Shown here one piece after another: positions 44,669 through 53,828 of a DNA stretch of 64,000 bases. The notes beneath the pieces were generated by a model. That model was not told the origin of the DNA and did no database searches. It worked only from the letters and a program-made list of their open reading frames with translations. This DNA comes from Anaeromicropila herbilytica. GTDB taxonomy: Bacteria; Bacillota; Clostridia; Lachnospirales; Lachnospiraceae. Both the position numbers and the translations under genes were made by a program. The stretch is taken from assembly GCF_016591975.1 (NCBI RefSeq), contig NZ_AP024169.1, positions 4,723,001 through 4,787,000 of the forward strand, written 5' to 3'. Position 1 is the first letter of the stretch, and each line of letters starts with the position of its first letter.

Positions 44669-45265
44669 TTATTTAGAATACAACTCAACGATAAGCATTT
44701 CATTAACTGGAACATCAATTTGATCTCTTGAAGGTACTTCTTTTACAGTTCCTGAAAGGTTATCTTGATCTGATTCAAGCCATGCTGGAACTAGTCTTGA
44801 TCCTGTAACCTCTAAAATATCTTTATATCTTTGTGAAGTTTTGAATTTTTCTTTGATTTCAATAACATCACCAGCTTTTACTTGGTAAGATGGAATGTTT
44901 ACACATTTGCCATTTACTAATACATGCTTATGGTCTACGATTTGTCTTGCTTCTTTTCTTGTTCTTCCGTAACCTAAACGGTAGATTACGTTATCAAGTC
45001 TAAGTTCAAGAATAATCATAAGGTTTTCACCAGCTGTACCATTCTTCATTTTTTGTGCTCTTTCATAGTTGTTTCTGAAAGGTTTTTCTAATACACCATA
45101 TATGAATTTAGCTTTTTGCTTTTCTCTTAATTGTAATCCGTATTCACTGATTTTTCTACCAGCTCTTGCAGATTGTCTGTTAGATTTCTTGCTAATTCCC
45201 ATAAATACTGGGTCTAAACCAAGTGATCTACATCTTTTTAAAACAGGACTCATGTCTCTTGCCAT
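44669..45265 (-). CDS. rpsD: 30S ribosomal protein S4
   Basis: 198 residues. N-terminus MARDMSPVLKRCRSLGLDP lacks the four-cysteine zinc knuckle, so it is the zinc-free form; S4 domain with RLDNVIYRLGYGRTRKEARQ. In Bacillus S4 represses its own gene; here it is inside the alpha operon and may act on the operon leader. Confidence 0.98.
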   Translation of the reverse strand: MARDMSPVLKRCRSLGLDPVFMGISKKSNRQSARAGRKISEYGLQLREKQKAKFIYGVLEKPFRNNYERAQKMKNGTAGENLMIILELRLDNVIYRLGYGRTRKEARQIVDHKHVLVNGKCVNIPSYQVKAGDVIEIKEKFKTSQRYKDILEVTGSRLVPAWLESDQDNLSGTVKEVPSRDQIDVPVNEMLIVELYSK

Positions 45266-45294
45266 GTTATTATTGCACCTCCTATTGAATTAAA

Positions 45295-45690
45295 TTAGAC
45301 TCTTCTACGTTTTGGTGGTCTACATCCGTTGTGTGGTACTGGAGTAACGTCTTTAATGCTAGTTACTTCAATTCCGCAAGCTTGAAGTGCACGAATTGCA
45401 GCTTCTCTTCCTGAACCAGGACCTTTAACCATTACTTCAACTGATTTTAAACCGTGTGGTATTGCTGCTTTAGCTGCTGTTTCAGCTGCCATTTGTGCTG
45501 CATATGGAGTTGATTTTCTTGATCCTCTAAATCCTAATCCACCAGCACTTGCCCATGAAAGGGCATTACCTTCTGCATCTGTTAAGGTAACAATTGTATT
45601 ATTAAAAGATGACTGAATATGTGCTTGTCCACGATCAACGTTCTTCTTAACACGTTTCTTAGTCACTTTTTTTGCTATTTTCTTAGCCAT
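45295..45690 (-). CDS. rpsK: 30S ribosomal protein S11
   Basis: 131 residues from ATG 45690 (AGGAGGG upstream); the frame continues to a TTG at 45696 that is less likely. Markers HIQSSFNNTIVTLTD, GGLGFRGSRKSTPYAAQ and HNGCRPPKRRRV. Forms part of the platform at the mRNA exit. Confidence 0.98.
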   Translation of the reverse strand: MAKKIAKKVTKKRVKKNVDRGQAHIQSSFNNTIVTLTDAEGNALSWASAGGLGFRGSRKSTPYAAQMAAETAAKAAIPHGLKSVEVMVKGPGSGREAAIRALQACGIEVTSIKDVTPVPHNGCRPPKRRRV

Positions 45691-45713
45691 TAACAAACCC
45701 TCCTATTGGATTA

Positions 45714-46082
45714 TTATTTCTTCTTATTCGCTACGGTTCTCTTAGGACCTTTTCTTGTTCTAGCGTTTGTTTTTGTCTTTTGACCACGAACTGGAAGACC
45801 TTTTCTATGACGAATTCCTCTATAACATCCGATTTCTTGTAATCTCTTGATGTTTAATGCGATTTCTCTACGTAAATCACCTTCAACAGTTTGTGTTTCA
45901 TCAATAACGTCACGAATTCTAGCTACTTCTTCATCTGTTAAATCTCTTACACGAGTGTCAGGATTAACTTCTGCTTTAGCTAAGATTCTGTTTGAACTTA
46001 CTCTACCAATACCATAAACATAAGTAAGACCAATTTCAACACGTTTTTCTCTTGGTAAATCTACACCATTAATACGAGCCAT
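45714..46082 (-). CDS. rpsM: 30S ribosomal protein S13
   Basis: 122 residues. Markers MARINGVDLPREKRVEIGL, YGIG, GCYRGIRHRKGLPVRGQ and the basic tail KTNARTRKGPKRTVANKKK. Head protein contacting P-site tRNA and L5. First gene after a 400-bp gap that holds a promoter and a hairpin leader. Confidence 0.98.
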   Translation of the reverse strand: MARINGVDLPREKRVEIGLTYVYGIGRVSSNRILAKAEVNPDTRVRDLTDEEVARIRDVIDETQTVEGDLRREIALNIKRLQEIGCYRGIRHRKGLPVRGQKTKTNARTRKGPKRTVANKKK

Positions 46083-46490
46083 GTGTGTCTTGCACCTCCA
46101 TTAATTATTATTATAGAACTTTTGTCTCAGTTGAATAAACATATTTAGTATCGCACACCATGAGGTGTACGTGAAATGAATACTTCATATCTTTATTCAT
46201 AATTTCAATCATTTATAATTTATTTTAAAAAATACGTAATGAACAACTCTTCCGAGTGTTCCATTACTTCAGCCGCTTTAAATTGTGACAACCAAGATCC
46301 TAACTTGATTGTAAAATACAAAAATATGATATTTTCATCTTTTTAGTAACAAAGTTTATTACATTTAATGGCCATAAAAGGCTTAAATAAAGGAAATAAA
46401 CAGAATTACCCACAATATCACAATTGCCAATTATAGCAGATTGTAACACAGAAAGCAAGAACTATTATATTTTATACTTCAAAATTAATA
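46083..46490 (-). promoter_or_regulatory. rpsM (alpha operon) promoter and structured leader
   Basis: Minus-strand -35 TTGCTT (46453-46458) and -10 TATAAT (46430-46435), 17 bp apart, lie just behind rpmJ. The leader is then about 340 bases. It contains a terminator-like hairpin at 46236-46267 (GTAATG/CATTAC, AACA/TGTT and CTC/GAG stacked, loop GGAA) followed by TATTTTTTAAAA, and a smaller stem around 46160-46180. This suggests attenuation control of rpsM-rpsK-rpsD-rpoA-rplQ, perhaps by S4. Confidence 0.65.
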
Positions 46491-46604
46491 TTAGCCTTGT
46501 CTTTGTTTGTGTCTAGGATTTTCACAGATCACGCGAACGGATCCTTTTCTTTTAATAATCTTGCATTTTTCGCAGATTGGTTTAACTGATGATCTTACTT
46601 TCAC
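46491..46604 (-). CDS. rpmJ: 50S ribosomal protein L36
   Basis: 37 residues beginning MKVRSSVKPICEKCK at a GTG codon (46604), ending CENPRHKQRQG. Zinc ligands Cys11, Cys14, Cys27 and His32 are all present, so this is the zinc-binding form. GGAGAGA stands before the start. It lies between infA and rpsM as in most Firmicutes. Confidence 0.97.
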   Translation of the reverse strand: MKVRSSVKPICEKCKIIKRKGSVRVICENPRHKQRQG

Positions 46605-46702
46605 AGTAATTCTCTCCTTTCAACAAAGTTCGCTTTCTATTATATCATTACTATATATAAATAGCAAGCAAATCTTTCTGATAAGTTCATTTATTATTTT
46701 GC

Positions 46703-46921
46703 TTATTTATCACGCCAAATAATTCTACCTTTTGTCAAATCATAAGGGGATAATTCTAATGTTACTTTATCTCCTGGTAAGATACGAATGAAGTTCATAC
46801 GTAATTTACCACTGATATGTGCTAATACTTTGTGTCCATTTTCTAATTCAACTTGGAACATTGCGTTTGGTAACTTTTCAATAACAGTTCCTTCAATTTC
46901 AACAACATCTGCTTTTGACAT
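46703..46921 (-). CDS. infA: Translation initiation factor IF-1
   Basis: 72 residues, exact family length. One OB-fold S1-like domain with EIEGTVIEKLPNAMFQVELEN, GHKVLAHISGKLRMNFIRIL and PYDLTKGRIIWRDK. Binds the A site of 30S subunits at initiation. Adjacent to rpmJ. Confidence 0.98.
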   Translation of the reverse strand: MSKADVVEIEGTVIEKLPNAMFQVELENGHKVLAHISGKLRMNFIRILPGDKVTLELSPYDLTKGRIIWRDK

Positions 46922-46986
46922 TCAATAACCTCCTAAAAAACCTCACAACTAAATCATAATGTTACTCTTTACCATATATTTTTAAA

Positions 46987-47265
46987 CTAAAGCATATTGG
47001 AATTTAATAAATAAAGCTTTATAGCTCTTTTAATATCTTCATCTATTACTTTATTTGTTCCTTTTAATTTGGAAACCAAATTTTCATCGCTATAATTAAT
47101 ATATTGAATATGTTTCTTATTCTTTTTCTTAGGGGATTGTAACGTCTTATACTTGCCATCCACTAAGTAAACATATTCTTCTTCTATATTAATTATAACA
47201 AATAATTCATCTTTATCATGCCCAGCTTTAGACTTAACTAGCATACCTGGTTCATATCCTTGCAT
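46987..47265 (-). CDS. KOW-domain RNA-binding protein
   Basis: 92 residues. KOW-like start PGMLVKSKAGHDKDELFVIINIEEEYVYLVDGKYKT (residues about 6-41), followed by a basic stretch SPKKKNKKHI and a helical end. Small proteins of this kind stand between map and infA in Clostridia and are annotated as L14E/KOW RNA-binding proteins. Probably ribosome-associated; function not known. Confidence 0.85.
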   Translation of the reverse strand: MQGYEPGMLVKSKAGHDKDELFVIINIEEEYVYLVDGKYKTLQSPKKKNKKHIQYINYSDENLVSKLKGTNKVIDEDIKRAIKLYLLNSNML

Positions 47266-47291
47266 TAATCCACCTCTACTACATTACATTT

Positions 47292-48041
47292 TTAAACAGA
47301 CAATATTTCTGGTTCATCATCCGTAATTAGTAGTGTATTTTCATAATGTGCGGATAAGGAATTATCATCAGTTACAACAGTCCAGTCATCATCTAACCAA
47401 TAGACATCATAATGCCCGGCATTTACCATTGGTTCAATAGCTAAAGTCATTCCAGCTTGTAACTTTATGCCTCTACGCTTTTGCTTGAAATTTGGTATCT
47501 GAGGTTCTTCATGTAAGTTTGTTCCTATGCCATGACCAACCAAATCTCTTACTACAGAATATCCGTACGATTCAACATATTCTTGAATAGCCTTTGAAAT
47601 ATCATGTAGATGATTTCCTGCTTTCGCATACTTTATTCCTTCAAAGAAACTTTGTTTTGTTACATCAATCAATTTCCTAGCTTCATTACTAATTTCTCCA
47701 ACTGCCCATGTTCTAGCAGCATCGGAATGATAACCTTTATATATAACACCTGCATCTAAGCTTACGATATCACCATCTTCGATAAATCTCTTCTTCGAAG
47801 GTATACCATGCACTACTTCTTCATTTACTGATACACATATTGATGCAGGATATCCATTATAGTTCAAAAAGGAAGGAATACATTCATAACTTCTGATTAA
47901 TTCTTCTCCTTTTTTATCAATATCATAAGTTGTGATACCAGGTTTAATTATGTTTTTGAGCTCTTCATGTACATTTGCTAATATTTTACCAGCATCTCTC
48001 ATTAACTCAATTTCTCTGTTTGACTTTATTGTAACAGACAT
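47292..48041 (-). CDS. map: Type I methionine aminopeptidase
   Basis: 249 residues. Metal ligands visible in SLDAGVIYKGYHSDAARTWAVG (two Asp), GHGIGTNLHEEP (His), and LAIEPMVNAG (Glu). Removes the initiator methionine from new proteins. Starts 3 bp behind adk. Confidence 0.97.
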   Translation of the reverse strand: MSVTIKSNREIELMRDAGKILANVHEELKNIIKPGITTYDIDKKGEELIRSYECIPSFLNYNGYPASICVSVNEEVVHGIPSKKRFIEDGDIVSLDAGVIYKGYHSDAARTWAVGEISNEARKLIDVTKQSFFEGIKYAKAGNHLHDISKAIQEYVESYGYSVVRDLVGHGIGTNLHEEPQIPNFKQKRRGIKLQAGMTLAIEPMVNAGHYDVYWLDDDWTVVTDDNSLSAHYENTLLITDDEPEILSV

Positions 48042-48044
48042 AAT

Positions 48045-48689
48045 TTACTCTCCTAATACCTTAACAATAGCTTGGAATACTTGATCGAAATCTCTAGTTC
48101 CATCAACTTCAACTAAGATACCTTTTTTATTATAGTATTCAATAAGTGGCTGTGTTTGTTCATGATAAACAGATAATCTTTTCTTTACTGTTTCTTCTTT
48201 GTCGTCATCTCTTAAGACAACTTCTGAACCACATACATCACAGATACCTTCTACTTTTGTTGGAATATTTACAATGTGATAAGTTGCACCGCATTTTAAA
48301 CACGCTCTTCTACCAGACATACGACTAACAATGTTAGCATCTGGAACTTCAACATTAATAGCATAATCCATTTTCTCATTAATTGCTTCTAATGCTTTAT
48401 CAAGAGCTTCTGCTTGAGGAATTGTTCTTGGAAATCCATCAAGTACATAACCTTTTGTACAGTCATTTTGTTTTACGCGATCAACTACTAAGTCAACTAC
48501 TAATTCATCAGGTACTAATAGACCCTGATCCATGAAAGTTTTTGCTTTCTTTCCAAGTTCTGTTCCTTCTTTAATATTTGCTCTGAAAATATCTCCAGTT
48601 GATATGTGTGGAATATGATACTTCTCAGCGATTTTTTTTGCTTGTGTTCCTTTTCCTGCACCTGGAGCACCTAACATGATTATCTTCAT
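48045..48689 (-). CDS. adk: Adenylate kinase, zinc type
   Basis: 214 residues from ATG 48689 (GGAGG 6 bases before); the frame is open to 48713. P-loop GAPGAGKGTQAKKIA (7-21), NMP-binding HISTGDIFR, DGFPRTIPQAE, and a LID with CLKCGA and CDVCGS cysteine pairs that bind zinc, as in Gram-positive enzymes. Makes ADP from AMP and ATP. Confidence 0.98.
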   Translation of the reverse strand: MKIIMLGAPGAGKGTQAKKIAEKYHIPHISTGDIFRANIKEGTELGKKAKTFMDQGLLVPDELVVDLVVDRVKQNDCTKGYVLDGFPRTIPQAEALDKALEAINEKMDYAINVEVPDANIVSRMSGRRACLKCGATYHIVNIPTKVEGICDVCGSEVVLRDDDKEETVKKRLSVYHEQTQPLIEYYNKKGILVEVDGTRDFDQVFQAIVKVLGE

Positions 48690-49066
48690 ATGATTCCTCC
48701 AATACGAAAACAATATGGGTGAATACCCAATGATTGTCTTTATTATTACCTATTTTTATGTTTTCTAATCATTAATATGTTACATTAACACATTTAAGAA
48801 TAAATCTTAACCATTCCTTTAACTTTTTACATATGATATGTATTAATAAGTATGATATTAAACGAAATGTTTTAGCTTGAAATGTAATTTTAAGAAATTC
48901 ATCGTTTGAACAGTCACAGAATTCTTTTGTACATTACCTATAACTATTTCAAATATTAATATTATATAGTAGAAATGGATTAAAATTCTTCCTTTATGGA
49001 AGTAAAAGCTGTAGCATTCGTCTACTACAGCTTTTACTTCAGTAAATATGATTATTTACTTATGAA
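48690..49066 (-). promoter_or_regulatory. secY-adk gap with 16-bp perfect hairpin
   Basis: A perfect 16-bp stem GAAGTAAAAGCTGTAG/CTACAGCTTTTACTTC (48999-49014 and 49025-49040, 10-base loop) follows secY by 26 bases. No long T run follows on the minus strand. TATAAT occurs 40 bases downstream (48962-48967) without a clear -35; it could start an adk transcript. The remaining 270 bp are AT-rich. Confidence 0.55.
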
Positions 49067-50395
49067 TTAATCATTAAGAAAGCCTTTATAGTGACGTACT
49101 AACATCTGAGACTCAATTTGTTTAATTGTTTCAAGAACAACACCTACGATAATGATAAGTGATGTTCCACTAAAGGAAACATCAGCACCAAATGCACCTG
49201 AGAAAAAGATTGGTAATACTGAAACTATTAAAAGACCGATTGCACCAATAAAGATAATATTATTGAGTACTTTAGTTAAGTAATCAGTGGTAGGTCTACC
49301 TGGACGAATACCAGGAATAAATCCACCTTGTTTTTTCATATTATTAGATACTTCCATTGGATTAAATGTAATTGAAGTATAGAAATATGCAAAAAATACA
49401 ACAAGGAACATATAAATAAGTAAACCGATAGAATATTTCAATTCTCCTAAACTGCTGAAATTACACCAGTTATTTTGGTTTAACAAATATAATACTTTAT
49501 GTCCGATTGTAGTTCTTGAACCCGTATATGAAAAGAATGAAGCGATTACGATTGGAAATTGCATTAATGAACCAGCAAAGATTACTGGGATAACACCTGC
49601 TGTATTAATTTTTAAAGGAATATTAGAAGTTTGTCCTCCAACCATCTTTCTTCCTTGTACTTTCTTTGCATATTGAACTGGTATTTTTCTTACACCGTTT
49701 TGTAATACTACGATAAATACAACCATACCAATTATAACTGCAAGAATAATTACTGCAGCAACAAATCCATTCGCAAAATTACTTGCTCCACCAACAAACT
49801 TATTATATAGGGTCATAAGATCTTGTGGTATACGTGAAATAATATTGATTAAAAGGATGATTGAAATACCGTTTCCGACACCTTTTTCAGTTATTCTTTC
49901 ACCTAACCACATTAAGAATGCAGAACCAGCAGTTAATGCAACTACAATAACAATACAGTTAAGGAAAGCATTACCAGTTGATAATTGTCCACCTCTGTAG
50001 AAACCAATAGCCATAGCAACACTCTCGATGATTGCTAATGCAACTGTTACATAACGTGTATATTCTGCTATTTTCTTTCTTCCTTCTTCACCATCTTTTT
50101 GCATTTCTTCTAACTTAGGAATTGCAATAGTTAAAAGTTGCATAATGATGGAAGAAGTAATATATGGAGTAATATTCAATGCAAAAATTGACATGGTGGT
50201 AAAAGAACCACCAGTCAATGAATTAAAAAAGTCTAGAGAAGTAATATTCTGAAACCAGTTTGCAAATAGTTCTCTATTTACACCTGGAAGCGGAAGTTGT
50301 GACCCGAGTCTAACTACGATTAGTGCTAAAAATGTATATATTATTTTATTTCTAATATCTTTAATTTTTAAAGCATTTCGTAACGTTTTAAACAT
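49067..50395 (-). CDS. secY: Protein translocase subunit SecY
   Basis: 442 residues, ten membrane helices. Markers LALIVVRLGSQLPLPGVN, plug region SLTGGSFTTMSIFALNITPYI, QNGVRKIPVQYAKKVQG, and IPGIRPGRPTTDYL in the cytoplasmic loop that meets the ribosome or SecA. Starts 2 bp behind rplO. Confidence 0.98.
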   Translation of the reverse strand: MFKTLRNALKIKDIRNKIIYTFLALIVVRLGSQLPLPGVNRELFANWFQNITSLDFFNSLTGGSFTTMSIFALNITPYITSSIIMQLLTIAIPKLEEMQKDGEEGRKKIAEYTRYVTVALAIIESVAMAIGFYRGGQLSTGNAFLNCIVIVVALTAGSAFLMWLGERITEKGVGNGISIILLINIISRIPQDLMTLYNKFVGGASNFANGFVAAVIILAVIIGMVVFIVVLQNGVRKIPVQYAKKVQGRKMVGGQTSNIPLKINTAGVIPVIFAGSLMQFPIVIASFFSYTGSRTTIGHKVLYLLNQNNWCNFSSLGELKYSIGLLIYMFLVVFFAYFYTSITFNPMEVSNNMKKQGGFIPGIRPGRPTTDYLTKVLNNIIFIGAIGLLIVSVLPIFFSGAFGADVSFSGTSLIIIVGVVLETIKQIESQMLVRHYKGFLND

Positions 50396-50397
50396 CC

Positions 50398-50838
50398 TTA
50401 AATCACCTCAGCATTTCCACCAAGAGCTTTGATCTTTTCGATTGCGCTTTCACTAAAAGCGTTAACCTTAACATCTAATTTCTTAGTAAGTTCTCCATTT
50501 CCAAGAATCTTTACACCATCTTTTGGATTTTTAATAATGCCGATTTCCATTAATGATTCAACAGTAACAACAGCTCCGTCTTCGAATCTGTTAAGAACAT
50601 CAACATTAATACCGATGATTTCTTTCGTATTTCTGTTAGTGAAACCTCTCTTAGGTAATCTTCTGTATAAAGGCATTTGACCACCTTCGAATCCTGGTCT
50701 TGTACCTCCAGAACGAGCCTTTTGTCCTTTATGACCTTTACCTGCTGTCTTTCCGTTACCTGAACCATGTCCACGGCCTCTTCTGAAATTATCACTTTGC
50801 TTTGCACCATCAGCTGGTCTTAATTCTGATAAATTCAT
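50398..50838 (-). CDS. rplO: 50S ribosomal protein L15
   Basis: 146 residues from ATG 50838 (GGAGG 8 bases before); a GTG at 50847 lies inside the ribosome binding site. Markers MNLSELRPADGAKQ, RGRGHGSGNGKTAGKGHKGQ and GFEGGQMPLYRRLPKRGF. Confidence 0.98.
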   Translation of the reverse strand: MNLSELRPADGAKQSDNFRRGRGHGSGNGKTAGKGHKGQKARSGGTRPGFEGGQMPLYRRLPKRGFTNRNTKEIIGINVDVLNRFEDGAVVTVESLMEIGIIKNPKDGVKILGNGELTKKLDVKVNAFSESAIEKIKALGGNAEVI

Positions 50839-50863
50839 CCTCTGCACCTCCTTACTAAGTTTA

Positions 50864-51046
50864 TTAAATTTCTTCTACTTTAACTAAATGTCTTACTTGT
50901 TGTAGCATTCCTCTGATTGCAGCATTATCAGCTTGTTCAACTGATCTATTAGGTTTTCTTAAACCTAAAGCTTCAACTGTTTTTCTATGTTTTGGAATTG
51001 CACCAATTGTAGATTTTACTAAAGTTATTTTTAATTTTCCTGCCAT
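50864..51046 (-). CDS. rpmD: 50S ribosomal protein L30
   Basis: 60 residues, normal length. KITLVKSTIGAIPKHRKTVEALGLRK (3-28) and RGMLQQVRHLVKVEEI at the end. Between rpsE and rplO. Confidence 0.97.
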   Translation of the reverse strand: MAGKLKITLVKSTIGAIPKHRKTVEALGLRKPNRSVEQADNAAIRGMLQQVRHLVKVEEI

Positions 51047-51059
51047 TTTTAGTTCCTCC

Positions 51060-51569
51060 TTAACCTAATAGCTCTTCTACAGAGATACCGCGAAGTTTAG
51101 CTACTTGTTCTGGAGTTTTTAATTGACTTAATCCTTCAATTGTAGCAAGCACTACGTTTTGTTTATTATTAGAACCTAATGATTTTGTACGGATATTTTT
51201 GAATCCTGCAAGTTCTAGAACAGAACGAGCTGGGCCTCCTGCGATAACTCCAGTACCTTCTGGTGATCTTTTTAATAATACAGTAGCACTTCCGAATTTA
51301 CCTAGGAAATCATGTGGTACACTGCCATTTTCATCAATAGGTAATGAGATTAATTTTTTGATTGCATCTTCTTTTCCTTTACGAATAGCTTCTGGAATTT
51401 CAGTTGCTTTTCCTAATCCTGCACCTACGTGTCCGTTCTTGTCACCAACAACTACTAAAGCTGTAAATCTGAAGTTACGTCCACCTTTAACAACTTTAGT
51501 TACACGTTTGATTGATACTACTTTATCTTCTAATTCTAATTGACTAGCATCAACGATTGTACGTTTCAT
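51060..51569 (-). CDS. rpsE: 30S ribosomal protein S5
   Basis: 169 residues. Double-stranded RNA-binding fold with VKGGRNFRFTALVVVGDKNG and GVGLGKA-type VGAGLGKATEIPEAIRKG, then GTGVIAGGPARSVLELAG. Helps decoding accuracy with S4. Confidence 0.98.
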   Translation of the reverse strand: MKRTIVDASQLELEDKVVSIKRVTKVVKGGRNFRFTALVVVGDKNGHVGAGLGKATEIPEAIRKGKEDAIKKLISLPIDENGSVPHDFLGKFGSATVLLKRSPEGTGVIAGGPARSVLELAGFKNIRTKSLGSNNKQNVVLATIEGLSQLKTPEQVAKLRGISVEELLG

Positions 51570-51585
51570 GTGTTCTCCTCCTTGC

Positions 51586-51954
51586 TTAGAAATTAAGACC
51601 AGCTTCTCTTGCTGCGTCTGCTAATGCTTTAATCTTACCTTGATATATGAATCCGCCTCTATCAAAGACAACAGCTGTAATACCTTTTTCTAATGCTTTC
51701 TTTGCAATTACAGTACCTAATTGTGCTGCAGCATCAACATTATTAGTTTTTTCTAATTCAGCTTTTACTTCTTTTTGAAGAGTTGAAGCTGAAACTAAAG
51801 TATTACCAACTGTATCATCAATAATTTGAGCGTACATATGATTATTACTTCTAAACACAGCTAAACGTGGTCTTTGTGCAGTACCAGTAAAACGATTACG
51901 TAATTTTCTATGTTTATTTACACGAACTTTTGTTCTTGACACTTTACTAACCAT
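51586..51954 (-). CDS. rplR: 50S ribosomal protein L18
   Basis: 122 residues. RLAVFRSNNHMYAQIIDD and VVFDRGGFIYQGKIKALADAARE are diagnostic. Binds 5S rRNA. Confidence 0.98.
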   Translation of the reverse strand: MVSKVSRTKVRVNKHRKLRNRFTGTAQRPRLAVFRSNNHMYAQIIDDTVGNTLVSASTLQKEVKAELEKTNNVDAAAQLGTVIAKKALEKGITAVVFDRGGFIYQGKIKALADAAREAGLNF

Positions 51955-51973
51955 TGTATTATCACTCCTTTAA

Positions 51974-52516
51974 TTATTTCTTACCAGTCTTACCAACTTT
52001 ACGTCTAATAACTTCATCAGCATATTTGATACCTTTACCTTTGTAAGGTTCTGGAGCTCTTTTTTCTCTGATTTCAGCAGCGTATTGGCCTACTTGTTCT
52101 TTATTGATACCTTTAACGATGATCTTGTTTTGTCCTTCTACAACAACTTCAAGACCTTCTGGATCTTCCATTTCAACTGGATGTGAATATCCTAATGCTA
52201 ATTGTAATTTCTTACCGTTCTTAGCTGCTCTGTAACCAACACCATTGATTTCAAGAACTTTTTCATAACCAGCTGTTACACCAGTTACCATGTTAGCGAT
52301 AAGTGTTCTAGTTAAACCGTGTAATGATTTCATTTTCTTTAAATCATTTGGTCTAGATACTACAACATCAGTACCTTCTATTTTAATATCCATTTCTGCA
52401 GGTAACACTCTTTCAAGTGTTCCCTTAGGACCTTTTACAGTCACTTTGTTATTTTCTGCTATATCAACAGTAACACCTGCTGGAATAGCGATAGGCATTC
52501 TTCCTATACGTGACAT
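51974..52516 (-). CDS. rplF: 50S ribosomal protein L6
   Basis: 180 residues. MSRIGRMPIAIPAGVTVDI and the C-terminal RAPEPYKGKGIKYADEVIRRK. A 120-bp gap separates it from rpsH; that gap is AT-rich with no feature seen. Confidence 0.98.
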   Translation of the reverse strand: MSRIGRMPIAIPAGVTVDIAENNKVTVKGPKGTLERVLPAEMDIKIEGTDVVVSRPNDLKKMKSLHGLTRTLIANMVTGVTAGYEKVLEINGVGYRAAKNGKKLQLALGYSHPVEMEDPEGLEVVVEGQNKIIVKGINKEQVGQYAAEIREKRAPEPYKGKGIKYADEVIRRKVGKTGKK

Positions 52517-52636
52517 GCCCGCACCTCCTTATTGGGATCAAAAAATATAGTAATCATATAGTATATTCTACTTGAAAAATATTTTTTTCTTATTAATAGT
52601 CTCTACAATAAATTAATTTCTTAATTTACTAATTTA

Positions 52637-53038
52637 TTACCAAACAAATGCTAATACTTCGCCACCAACATTAAGTTTTCTAGCTTCTTTATCAGTAATA
52701 ACACCTTTGTTTGTAGAAATAATAGCTGTTCCAAGACCACCTAATACTCTTGGAAGTTCATCTCTATTTGCGTAAACACGAAGTCCTGGTTTAGAAATTC
52801 TCTTAAGACCTGTGATGATTTTAACGTTTTTATCTTTACCATATTTCAATGTAACATGGATGTTTTTGAAATTACCAACCTCTACTACTTCATAACCTTT
52901 TACATATCCTTCTTTAAGAAGAATATCTGCAATAGCTAACTTCATTTTAGAAGCAGGTATATCAACTGTATCATGTTTTGCAGTGTTTGCATTACGAATT
53001 CTTGTAAGCATATCTGCGATTGGATCGCTCATAGTCAT
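52637..53038 (-). CDS. rpsH: 30S ribosomal protein S8
   Basis: 133 residues. DPIADMLTRIRNANTAKHDTV and the end GVITDKEARKLNVGGEVLAFVW. GGAGG stands 9 bases before ATG 53038; ATG 53032 is an alternative. Binds the central domain of 16S rRNA. Confidence 0.97.
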   Translation of the reverse strand: MTMSDPIADMLTRIRNANTAKHDTVDIPASKMKLAIADILLKEGYVKGYEVVEVGNFKNIHVTLKYGKDKNVKIITGLKRISKPGLRVYANRDELPRVLGGLGTAIISTNKGVITDKEARKLNVGGEVLAFVW

Positions 53039-53062
53039 TTAAATTTGCCTCCTTCCTTAATC

Positions 53063-53248
53063 TTACCAGCTTGCTTTTTTAACACCTGGAATTTGTCCTT
53101 TATATGCTAGTTCACGGAAGCAGATTCTGCAGATTCCGTATTTTCTTAAATATGCATGTGGACGACCACAGATTCTACAACGATTATATTCTCTAGTAGA
53201 GAATTTTTGTGTACGTTGCTGTTTTACTTTCATTGACGTCTTAGCCAT
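53063..53248 (-). CDS. rpsN: 30S ribosomal protein S14, zinc form
   Basis: 61 residues, the short type Z form. Four zinc cysteines in RCRICGRPHAYLRKYGICRICFR (about 23-45). Only this form is in the window. Confidence 0.97.
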   Translation of the reverse strand: MAKTSMKVKQQRTQKFSTREYNRCRICGRPHAYLRKYGICRICFRELAYKGQIPGVKKASW

Positions 53249-53263
53249 GAAATTCCCTCCTAA

Positions 53264-53803
53264 CTATTTTTTGAATGGCATACCGAATAATGTTAATAGT
53301 TCACGAGCTTCTTCATCAGTCTTAGCTGTAGTTACAAATATGATATCCATACCTCTAACTTTATCAACCTTATCATACTCGATTTCAGGGAAAATTAGTT
53401 GTTCTTTAATACCAAGAGCATAATTTCCTCTACCATCAAATGCGTTAGGATTAACACCTCTAAAGTCACGTACACGAGGTAATGCTAAGTTAATAAGACG
53501 ATCTGCAAATTCATACATTTTTTCGCCTCTTAATGTAACTTTACATCCGATAGGCATTCCTTCTCTTAACTTAAAGTTAGCGATTGATTTTTTAGCTCTT
53601 GTTAATACAACTTTTTGTCCAGCGATAATTTCAAGATCTTTTACTGCTGTATCTAATACTTTGGCATTGTCTTTAGCTTCACCAATACCCATGTTAATTA
53701 CTATTTTATCAAGCTTTGGTATTTCCATAACATTCTTATAACCGAATTTTTTTTGCATACCGCCAGCTATTTCATTTAAATAAGTTTCTTTTAATCTACT
53801 CAA
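53264..53803 (-). CDS. rplE: 50S ribosomal protein L5
   Basis: 179 residues. VMEIPKLDKIVINMGIGEAK, KKSIANFKLREGMPIGCKVTLRG and the end TAKTDEEARELLTLFGMPF. Binds 5S rRNA and meets S13 of the small subunit. Confidence 0.98.
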   Translation of the reverse strand: MSRLKETYLNEIAGGMQKKFGYKNVMEIPKLDKIVINMGIGEAKDNAKVLDTAVKDLEIIAGQKVVLTRAKKSIANFKLREGMPIGCKVTLRGEKMYEFADRLINLALPRVRDFRGVNPNAFDGRGNYALGIKEQLIFPEIEYDKVDKVRGMDIIFVTTAKTDEEARELLTLFGMPFKK

Positions 53804-53828
53804 CTTTTGAGACCTCCTTCCTTACGAA

